The notes under the pieces are model-generated. The model was not told the DNA's origin and searched no databases. It saw nothing but the letters and a program-made list of their open reading frames with translations. From Paraburkholderia nodosa (GTDB taxonomy: Bacteria > Pseudomonadota > Gammaproteobacteria > Burkholderiales > Burkholderiaceae): a stretch of DNA of 64,000 nucleotides. This document shows positions 52,843-59,957 of this stretch, in pieces. A program made the position numbers and the translations under genes. How positions within the stretch are numbered: the first letter of the stretch is position 1; each line of letters starts with the position of its first letter. Where the stretch lies: NCBI RefSeq assembly GCF_001718195.1, contig NZ_MCNV01000011.1, positions 1 to 64,000 of the forward strand, in the 5' to 3' direction.

Positions 52843-54516
52843 TCAATGATGCATGGTGCTCATCGTGCTCATGCGCTGGAGCGCGCGAATGCGCGCCACC
52901 GCGGGGCGGTCCGTCACGGCGACTTGATAGAGCTTCGCGACATCGGCCTTGAGCGCCGTGCGTGAGCCGGCGTCGAGATACACCATGTGCCCCGATGGAT
53001 AGAAACGCGCGCTCAGGTTATCGCGCACCTTCTGGTCGAGCAGCGGCATCTTCTGCAGGTCGATCACGGTCTGGTAGAACGGCGTGACGAAGTCGTAGTA
53101 GCCGTTTGCCGAGAGCACGCGCAAATCCGGATTCAGCGCCATCACCGCCGCGAGATCGCCGGCCGTGTAAAGCACGATATTGCCCTGCGCGTCCACGCCC
53201 TTTTGCGCACCCGTCGGGTCGATATGGCCGAAGTTCCAGTTCTTGAATGCCTGATCGTTCAGGTCCGTGAATGACGAGTTCGTGCGGAATTTGAGCTGCT
53301 CGTTCAGATAGCTGTTCCACATCGCCGTATAGACGCCGCTCACCGCCGTCATGGTGGGATCGTTGCCGCCCGAGTTGGGGTCGATGTTGCCGGCAATGCC
53401 CGTGTCGATGGCGGTCACGCGGCCGTCGTACGAGCCGAGCGCCACGCCCTTGTCCTTCAGGAGGGAGATCAGAAAAAGCGAATTGCCATGGCTGTCGTAC
53501 GAGGCGATGTCGAGATTCCACGACTCCAGCGTTTGCGTGTCGATGCCCGTGTATTGCGACAAGGTCTTGAGCGTGGCCGGAATGCTCTTGTCGTTCGGAT
53601 CGGGAAACTTCGACAGCGCCTGCAGGTAATCGGTGCGCGCGAATTGCGCGACTTGCGCGGCGAACGCCTGCAAGTCCTTCGGCGCGGGCGTCACGCCGAG
53701 GCGCTTGTGGTACCACGCGTCGGCGGCCGCCGTGGGCAGCGCGCCCACCGGATTGCCGGCTTGCGTGTAATCGAGAATCGACGACTGCAGCGTGATGCCG
53801 TTCAGATCCACGCCGTCCTCGTGCAGCCGGTAGGCCAGCACGCAACTGCGCGCCGTGCCATACGACTCGCCATAGAGAAACTTCGGCGAATTCCAGCGAT
53901 CGTTCGCCGTGAGGTAGCGCTTGATGAACTGCTTGAGCGAATCCGCATCCTGATCCACGCCCCAGAAGTCGCGGTTGTGATGCGGCGCGATCGCGGCCGA
54001 ATAGCCCGTGCCCACCGGATTGATGAAGATGAGGTCGCTCTTGTCGAGCAGGCTGTCCGGATTGTCTTCGAGCGTATAGGGCGCGGGCGGCGTGAAGCCC
54101 GGCATCGAGGTCTTGATGCGCTTGGGCGCGAACGAGCCGAGCAGCACGAACACGGAAGAGGAGCCCGGCCCGCCGTTGTAAAAGAACGTGACGGGACGGT
54201 CCTGCGCCTGCACGCCGTCCTTCGTGAACGCCACGTAGAAGATCTTGGCGTCGGGCTGCGAACTGCTCGGATCGACCGTCACGAGGTGACCCGCCGTGGC
54301 CGTATAGGCGATGACTTCCTTGCCGATCTGGATGGCGTGATGCGTGATCGCGGCGTTCTCGGTCATGTCGGTGACGAAGTCGTCGGGACCGTTGCCGTAA
54401 GCGGTGGGATCGAAGCAAGGCTGATCGGCCTGGGAGCGATGCTTGCCGTTGCCGCTCGCGGGGCTGGCCCCTTGAGCGCCGCCGTTGCCCTTGGTGGACT
54501 GCGCTTCGTCGTTCAT
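52843..54516 (-). CDS. Serine carboxypeptidase, peptidase family S10
   Basis: A 557-residue alpha/beta-hydrolase peptidase. The oxyanion region is FYNGGPGSSSVFVLLGSFAP (about 110-130). LIFINPVGTGYSAAIAPH follows, then the nucleophile Ser in LYGESYGTARS near residue 215. The catalytic Asp and His should lie in the C-terminal part, the latter in YPSGHMVYLD. S10 enzymes are carboxypeptidases active at acid pH. The N-terminal 35 residues are polar and show no signal peptide or membrane helix. GTGGAGACGAC precedes the ATG at 54516. It lies 136 bases after an S53 peptidase gene on the same strand. Confidence 0.88.
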   Translation of the reverse strand: MNDEAQSTKGNGGAQGASPASGNGKHRSQADQPCFDPTAYGNGPDDFVTDMTENAAITHHAIQIGKEVIAYTATAGHLVTVDPSSSQPDAKIFYVAFTKDGVQAQDRPVTFFYNGGPGSSSVFVLLGSFAPKRIKTSMPGFTPPAPYTLEDNPDSLLDKSDLIFINPVGTGYSAAIAPHHNRDFWGVDQDADSLKQFIKRYLTANDRWNSPKFLYGESYGTARSCVLAYRLHEDGVDLNGITLQSSILDYTQAGNPVGALPTAAADAWYHKRLGVTPAPKDLQAFAAQVAQFARTDYLQALSKFPDPNDKSIPATLKTLSQYTGIDTQTLESWNLDIASYDSHGNSLFLISLLKDKGVALGSYDGRVTAIDTGIAGNIDPNSGGNDPTMTAVSGVYTAMWNSYLNEQLKFRTNSSFTDLNDQAFKNWNFGHIDPTGAQKGVDAQGNIVLYTAGDLAAVMALNPDLRVLSANGYYDFVTPFYQTVIDLQKMPLLDQKVRDNLSARFYPSGHMVYLDAGSRTALKADVAKLYQVAVTDRPAVARIRALQRMSTMSTMHH

Positions 54517-54652
54517 GTCGTCTCCACATTCTGTGTGTTCGCGTTCGAGACAGTGAATGCAACTTCGAATGCAACCTCTCATGCAACCCGCATCGCGCCC
54601 GCCGCTTGCCTCTCGTGCTCAGCGCGCGTCGCGGCGGCGTGCCGCGCTCATC

Positions 54653-56290
54653 CTACGCCGAGCCGAGCGCGGTTGCCACCTTGCTGCCCACCGGCGTGCC
54701 GAGGCCCGTGCAGGCGTCCCAGCCCGGCGCCGCCGAGAAGTCGCCATTGCTGCCGCTCGTCACGTCGTTGAAGGCGCCGGGCTGCGCATAGAGCTTCGCG
54801 TTCGCGAAACCGACGGGCGTGCCGCGCGCCGCGTTGATGCGCGCGATCAGCGCCGCCCACAGCGGCGCGACGGCGCTCGTGCCGCCCACCACCGTATCCG
54901 CGCCCGCCACGCGCACTTCGTAACCCGTGGCGGGATCGGCGTCGGCTGAGACGTCGGGCACGCCGCGCCGCACCAGCGCCCCCGCCCCGCCGCTGCCACG
55001 CACGACGCGCAGGCCCTTTTGCCAGTCCGGCAACGCGAACGTCGCGCTCACGCCGCCGCCGGTCGCGCCGTTATCACCTTCGCTCCACACGGTTTCCTGC
55101 GAGATACGTCCGTTCGACGCCGCGATGTGCGTGCCGCCGCAACCCAGTGCGTAAGGGCTCGACGCGGGGAAGTCCACATGATCGGCGCCGTCGCTCACGC
55201 CGTCCGACGAGCCGCTGTCGCCCGAAGCCGTGCACACGGTCACGCCGAGCGCGACGGCCGTTTGCAACGCGTCGTTCAGCGCGCCGAGCGTTTGCTGCGA
55301 CCACGCCGACTCCGGCGCGCCCCAGCTGATCGAGATGACTGAAGGCTTACGCTGGCTGTCGTGCAGCGCGGCGCTCACCGCATCGACGAAGCCCGCCTCG
55401 CTGTTCGGCGCGAAATAGACGGCGATGAGCGCCCCGGGTGCCAGCGCACCGGCGATCTCCACATCGAGCGTGACTTCGGCGTCGGGGCCGTTGGGGTCGC
55501 CGGTCGGCGCGTTCGTCGCCTGATCGACGGACACGTCTTCCACGCGCGGCGCGCTCACGCCCAGCTCGCTGAAATAGGCGCTAAGGTCCGCCGTGTCATA
55601 GCCGCCGCCCATTTCGATCAGGGCAATACATTGGCCGCCGCCGTCGCCCGCGGGAAAGCTGTAGAGCTCCGCGAGCTGCAACGGCGTGAACGATCTGGTC
55701 ACCGCTCGCGCGGCGCGGATTGGCGGGCGGATAGAGGCACCCGGTGCGCCCGGCGCGTCTGCCGGCGCGTTGGTCAGACTCGTCGGCATGATGCGAAAGT
55801 GCGGCTGCGCCTTCGCACGATTGTCGAGCCCCACCACCGCGGTGACGACCTCATGCATGTCTTCCGGCAAATGCAGGGGGCCGCTCGGCTGGTGAAAGTG
55901 ATGGGTGGTTTTGCCGACCTGATGCTCGAAACGCTGCAGGTCGATGCCGAAGGCGGCGTTGTACTGCTGCACCGTGCCCGAGAGCACGACGCGGCGCGCC
56001 GAGGCATCGGCCTGATCCACGCTGAGCCCATGCGCGCTCGCGAACTGCTTGACGCGCTCGATGTCGGCAGCGCTCGCGCCAAAGCGCCGCTCGTATTCCT
56101 CGCGCGAAACCGGCTGCGCGGCGGGGTCGTTCGCGGCGAGCCGGTCCACCAGCTCGTGAAATTCTGCCGACGCCTGACGCCGCAGGATCAGCACGACCCT
56201 GAAGCGCTCCGCCGGGTCGCAAGCGCCGACGCACTGCGCGCCGGCGGGCGCGGGATGTTCACTGCCTGCCACGGGTAGGTGCCTGGTCAT
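54653..56290 (-). CDS. Pro-kumamolisin / sedolisin, peptidase family S53
   Basis: A 545-residue acid serine-carboxyl peptidase precursor. The prodomain (about 25-165) has RFRVVLILRRQA, the FGASAADIERVKQFASAHGL segment and SGTVQQYNAAFGIDLQ. The mature enzyme starts near 190 (SFTPLQLAELYSFPAG). The Glu/Asp pair of the S53 triad lies in AEVTLDVEIAGALAP near residue 270, and the Ser in GGTSAVAPLWAALI near 470. CTASGDSGSSDG and PDVSADADPATGYEV are further family marks. AAGGAGGAGC precedes the ATG at 56290. No signal peptide is visible, although kumamolisins are normally secreted. Confidence 0.92.
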   Translation of the reverse strand: MTRHLPVAGSEHPAPAGAQCVGACDPAERFRVVLILRRQASAEFHELVDRLAANDPAAQPVSREEYERRFGASAADIERVKQFASAHGLSVDQADASARRVVLSGTVQQYNAAFGIDLQRFEHQVGKTTHHFHQPSGPLHLPEDMHEVVTAVVGLDNRAKAQPHFRIMPTSLTNAPADAPGAPGASIRPPIRAARAVTRSFTPLQLAELYSFPAGDGGGQCIALIEMGGGYDTADLSAYFSELGVSAPRVEDVSVDQATNAPTGDPNGPDAEVTLDVEIAGALAPGALIAVYFAPNSEAGFVDAVSAALHDSQRKPSVISISWGAPESAWSQQTLGALNDALQTAVALGVTVCTASGDSGSSDGVSDGADHVDFPASSPYALGCGGTHIAASNGRISQETVWSEGDNGATGGGVSATFALPDWQKGLRVVRGSGGAGALVRRGVPDVSADADPATGYEVRVAGADTVVGGTSAVAPLWAALIARINAARGTPVGFANAKLYAQPGAFNDVTSGSNGDFSAAPGWDACTGLGTPVGSKVATALGSA

Positions 56291-56655
56291 GGCCGGTTGC
56301 TCCTCCTTGAAGCGCGTGCCTGGGTTCTGGTCTTCGGACACGCGTTGAATGACGGGAGTTCCGCGCGCCAAACCGGCCCGGAATGCCGTACAAAATCGTT
56401 GGAATATTCACGCAGCATGGCCGCCGCACGAGCGGCCCACCACGCGGCACGAACGCAAACGACGCGTTGCACGCATTCGGCATGCCCGCCAGAACCGTTA
56501 TACACCGGTGACGATTGCAAAGTTGTCACGGCGACGCGGGAAGGCCAGGTCGCGGAGGAATGTTGGGGAGGTAATGCGAGATGGGCGAAACGCGCGCGGG
56601 TGTCGAGCCCGCGCGCATGAAGTACCCCGTAGCGTGGTTGTGCCGCTATGGAGTT
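56291..56655. other. Gap between galU and the S53 peptidase gene
   Basis: The 365-base gap holds the S53 upstream region (AT-richer around 56390-56420) and, at its galU end, a strong hairpin at 56592-56616: GCGCGCGGG and CCCGCGCGC around TGTCGAG, 39 bases after the galU stop. On the minus strand the stem is followed by GTTTCGCC, so it is the probable galU terminator. No gene is seen. Confidence 0.5.
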
Positions 56656-57546
56656 TTATGCCGCCGCGGGCAGCGCCGCCGGCAGATGCGCTTGCAGATA
56701 CGCTTCGAACTCGTCCTTGACTTCCGGATGGCGCAGCGCGAACTCCACCGTCGCCTTCAGGTAGCCGAGCTTGCTGCCACAGTCGAAACGCGTGCCCATA
56801 TAGCGGTATGCGAGCACCTGTTCTTCGGTGAGCAGCGACTGCAAGCCATCGGTGAGTTGAAGCTCGCCGCCTGCGCCCGGCTTCAGTGCGCGCAGATGTT
56901 CGAAGATCGTGGGCATCAGCACGTAGCGGCCCACCACGCCGAGATTCGACGGCGCGACTTCCGGCGCCGGCTTTTCGACGATGCCCGACAGCTTGAACAC
57001 ATCCTCTTCCCACTCGCGGCCGTCGACGATGCCGTACGACGCGCTGTCTTCACGCGCGATCGATTCGACGCCCACCACCGAGCTGTGATAGTGATTGAAC
57101 GTGTTCACAAGCTGCTTCATGACCGGCGTGTGGCTGTAGAGCAGGTCGTCCGCGAGAATCACGGCGAACGGCGCGCCGCCCACGAGCTTTTCCGCGCACA
57201 GCACGGCGTGGCCGAGACCGAGCGCCTCGGCCTGGCGCACGTAGAAGCAGTCCACATTGGCTGGCTTGATGCTGCGAACGACGTCGAGCAGCTTTTGCTT
57301 GTTGCGGGCTTCGAGTTCGCATTCGATCTCGTACGACTTGTCGAAATGGTCTTCGATCGCGCGCTTGCTGCGGCCGGTCACGAAGATCATTTCGGTAATC
57401 CCCGCAGCGATCGCTTCTTCCACCGCGTACTGAATGAGCGGCTTGTCGACGATCGGCAGCATTTCCTTCGGGCTCGCCTTGGTGGCGGGCAAGAAGCGCG
57501 TCCCAAGGCCTGCAACAGGAAATACCGCTTTGGTTACTTTCAGCAT
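56656..57546 (-). CDS. galU: UTP-glucose-1-phosphate uridylyltransferase
   Basis: A 296-residue nucleotidyltransferase that makes UDP-glucose from UTP and glucose 1-phosphate for exopolysaccharide and envelope glycans. The nucleotide-binding signature is FPVAGLGTRFLPATKASPKEML (about 9-30), followed by DKPLIQYAVEEA, ILADDLLYS and GVVGRYVLMPTIFEHL. The start at 57546 (MLKVTKAVFPVAG) matches the family and has GGGAATGGACATC upstream. Its position beside bceS/bceR/bceQ-like genes fits the cepacian-cluster uridylyltransferase known as bceT in Burkholderia. Confidence 0.93.
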   Translation of the reverse strand: MLKVTKAVFPVAGLGTRFLPATKASPKEMLPIVDKPLIQYAVEEAIAAGITEMIFVTGRSKRAIEDHFDKSYEIECELEARNKQKLLDVVRSIKPANVDCFYVRQAEALGLGHAVLCAEKLVGGAPFAVILADDLLYSHTPVMKQLVNTFNHYHSSVVGVESIAREDSASYGIVDGREWEEDVFKLSGIVEKPAPEVAPSNLGVVGRYVLMPTIFEHLRALKPGAGGELQLTDGLQSLLTEEQVLAYRYMGTRFDCGSKLGYLKATVEFALRHPEVKDEFEAYLQAHLPAALPAAA

Positions 57547-57813
57547 GATGTCCATTCCCAGATCGTTCGTTTGAGTCTCGGTCTCGCAGCGAGGCAAGCC
57601 GACTTCCCCGAGGTTCTGCCGTGGCAGATTCTTGTATTGAATAAGATTGTTTAGCGCCTTTTAAGGAATAAAAAAAGGCCAATAAATTCGGATTCCGCGA
57701 TTCCAGCATAACACCGGAAATTATTACCATTCATCCTGGATAATTCCAGGCAGATCGGCATGAATTTCCTGCTCGGGTCTTCTGTCAATGACGCGTCTTG
57801 TTCGGGGCGCAGG

Positions 57814-57957
57814 CTACTCCGCTTCGTCAACGGGCGGCAATGCGCCGGAGCGCGTGCGTGCGCGCCGGATGGGCTCGTTGCGCAACGCCTCGCGATACGC
57901 GGACACCCCCACGAGTATCAACAGCACGGCCACGCCGGCCAGCAAGTGCAGGTTCAT
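57814..57957 (-). CDS. Small single-helix membrane protein, 47 aa
   Basis: A 47-codon frame starts at ATG 57957, preceded by CTGGAGAATCCG, an ideal Shine-Dalgarno. The product begins MNLHLLAGVAVLLILVGVSA, a clear N-terminal membrane helix, followed by an Arg-rich tail (REALRNEPIRRARTRSG) and an acidic end (VDEAE). It is not a family I recognise. It lies in the 610-base gap between galU and the acyltransferase gene, within the exopolysaccharide block. Codon composition of the tail matches the genome. A role as a small accessory protein of polysaccharide export is only a guess. Confidence 0.55.
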   Translation of the reverse strand: MNLHLLAGVAVLLILVGVSAYREALRNEPIRRARTRSGALPPVDEAE

Positions 57958-58156
57958 CGGATTCTCCAGCGACCATAGTCGATCACGCTCAAACTAGCAT
58001 TCCAAATTCGATAAATAAACCGCTTTGTTTTTCAATCCATTTATTTCTCCATTTATCGCTTCCGTATGAATACATTTTGAAAATCTTTTGCTTACTTCCC
58101 TCGCGCGCGCGCCCCTAAGATCGGCGGATACTCTCCCCAAGGACCGGCCGACACCG

Positions 58157-59341
58157 ATGAGCGATCCCGTACTCCAAACCGCCATGCCGCCTGCATCCGC
58201 CCTGCCCGCCGCTGCTGCTCCTGCAGCGCGGCCGGTGGCTGCGGCCCGCGAGCTTGCCGGCGAGCATCTGATCGAAGCCCTGCGCGGCTTTGCGGCCTTG
58301 CTGGTGGCCTATTTCCATTGCCGCCAGGTCACCTGGATCGGCATGGGCGCGTTCCACCAGCTGCACGCCAGCCTCGCGAGCCCCGGGACGCTGGCCGCGT
58401 GGCTGACGTTCCCGATTGCGTGGGGATCGGCGGGCGTGCCGATTTTTTTCGTCATCAGCGGCTATTGCATTCACCGCAGCGGCGCCGCGCGGCTCTTCTC
58501 GAACCCCGATTTCCGGCTCGACGCGCGGCAGTTCTGGTTGCGCCGCTTCGTGCGCATCTATCCGGTGTTGCTCGCCGCGTTGCTGCTCACGCTGGCTGTG
58601 GATTCGGTCAGCCTCTCGCTGCTTCCTGTGAGCCACAAGATCAATGAGATCGGGGTGCGTGATTTCTTCGTGAACCTGTTCTCGCTGCAAGGCGTGGCTG
58701 GTAAGACGTATGGCTCGAATGGCGCGCTCTGGACTCTTTCGCTCGAGGTGCAGTTCTATCTGCTGTATCCGCTGCTCTTTGCTGCGCGCCGCCGGTTTGG
58801 GTTGAATGTCGTGCTCGCTGCCGTGGCCCTCATCAACGTCGTTTCCGCGTTGACGCTGGAGCGGCATGACATCATCGTTTTCACTTCGTACTGGTTCTCG
58901 TGGATGCTTGGCGCCTGGATCGCCGAAGTGCGTTTGCGCGGGTCTTCTGGCTTTCGGTTCGCCTATCCTGCTGCGGCGCTCTTCGCTGTCGCCGGTTGCG
59001 TGGCGTTTCACTTCGGGCAGTTTGGGGCGTTTCAGCTTTGGGCCTGCGCTTTCGCCTGCTATCTCGTCAAAGCGCTTGCGCGGCCTGCGCCCGCTTCCCC
59101 TGGCTTTCTGCAGTCGCTGTTCTCCAGGATCGGCGATTTCAGCTACTCGCTCTATCTCATTCACTTGCCGCTCTTCGTATTGCTCGGCTCGCTATTGTTC
59201 CGCTCGGAGCTGCAGACTTCGATATGGCCTTCGTTCGGCTTCACGCTGGCCGTGATTCCCGTTGCCTGGGTGTTCTATCGGATCTTCGAAAAGCCCGCGC
59301 TTCATGCTGCTGCTCGGCTTAGGAAGCGGGTCGTCGCTTGA
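58157..59341 (+). CDS. bceS: Membrane acyltransferase (acyltransferase 3 family), BceS-like
   Basis: A 394-residue integral membrane protein with about ten helices. The acyltransferase-3 hallmarks are IEALRGFAALLVAYFHCRQV (about 37-56), SAGVPIFFVISGYCIHRSGAA, RFVRIYPVLLAAL and LWTLSLEVQFYLLYPLLF. These enzymes acetylate or otherwise acylate polysaccharides. Its position between galU and a two-domain glycosyltransferase fits BceS of the cepacian-II cluster, although it is transcribed opposite to its neighbours. The second half (from about 58700) uses many more T-ending codons than neighbouring genes. The ATG at 58157 is the likely start. Confidence 0.82.
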   Translation: MSDPVLQTAMPPASALPAAAAPAARPVAAARELAGEHLIEALRGFAALLVAYFHCRQVTWIGMGAFHQLHASLASPGTLAAWLTFPIAWGSAGVPIFFVISGYCIHRSGAARLFSNPDFRLDARQFWLRRFVRIYPVLLAALLLTLAVDSVSLSLLPVSHKINEIGVRDFFVNLFSLQGVAGKTYGSNGALWTLSLEVQFYLLYPLLFAARRRFGLNVVLAAVALINVVSALTLERHDIIVFTSYWFSWMLGAWIAEVRLRGSSGFRFAYPAAALFAVAGCVAFHFGQFGAFQLWACAFACYLVKALARPAPASPGFLQSLFSRIGDFSYSLYLIHLPLFVLLGSLLFRSELQTSIWPSFGFTLAVIPVAWVFYRIFEKPALHAAARLRKRVVA

Positions 59342-59422
59342 TCCGCTTTGGCCGCTTTGGCCACTTTGGCCTTTCCTTGTTTTCGCGTCGGTATGCAGGC
59401 GTTGCCCCTGTGCGGGGCGGCA

Positions 59423-59454
59423 CCTACTTTCTTTGCGGCGGCAAAGAAAGTAGG
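59423..59454. repeat. Perfect hairpin in left arm of the palindromic element
   Basis: CCTACTTTCTTTGC and GCAAAGAAAGTAGG form a perfect 14-bp stem with a GGCG loop. Confidence 0.9.
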
Positions 59455-59822
59455 CAAAGAAAGCCGCTCAAACCGCCAGCGCCTGCCACAGTTCACATCG
59501 CGCCGTACATGCTGAATGGCTCCGGAGCGTCTGTCACCTCGCACCTTCAAAGGTAGTGACAAGGCGCTCATCCTTCCGGCGGCGCTCCGCGCGCCGAATG
59601 GCATAGCCCGAAACCATTGGTGCGCGTGCATCCTAGCCGAGGCTGACAGCGCCCCTGGTTTCCCATGCAGCCCCGACCGCAGCGCGCGTAGCGAGCAGCG
59701 GGATGAATGACTGCCTTGTCACTGAGTTGGGTGGTGCGAGGCGACAGACGCTCCGGAGCCATTAACCATTAGTGGTGCGATGTGAACTGTGGCGGGCGCT
59801 GGCGGTTTGAGCGGCTTTCTTT

Positions 59823-59854
59823 GCCTACTTTCTTTGCCGCCGCAAAGAAAGTAG
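59823..59854. repeat. Perfect hairpin in right arm of the palindromic element
   Basis: The same 14-bp stem as the left-arm hairpin, with the complementary loop CGCC. It lies at the exact mirror position. Confidence 0.9.
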
Positions 59855-59957
59855 GTGCCGCCCCGCACAGGGGCAACGCCTGCATACCGACGCGAACACA
59901 AGGAAAGGCCAACGCGGCCAGAAGCCGCGAAAAAAGGCCTAAAAAAAGCAAAAAAAC

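Larger units (their letters stand above)
59368..59910. repeat. 543-bp palindromic intergenic element
   Basis: The element is symmetrical about position 59639. The outer arms (59368-59565 and 59713-59910) are near-identical inverted copies of about 198 bp with a few short mismatched patches; the central 147 bp is a more diverged palindrome. Each arm carries a perfect 14-bp hairpin. The sequence resembles a dispersed repeat I associate with Paraburkholderia genomes, where short frames in it are often wrongly annotated as proteins. No transposase is present. Confidence 0.85.

Noticed and set aside
57656..57679. GCCTTTT...AAAAGGC hairpin upstream of galU
   Set aside because: Short AT-rich stem with no following T run on the minus strand; too weak to call an attenuator.
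59338..59951. Several 60-110 codon frames on both strands inside the palindromic element (peptides with FFAAAKKVG and QRKPLKPPAPA)
   Set aside because: They are translations of the repeat arms and appear in mirror image on both strands; such frames are common false annotations of this repeat.
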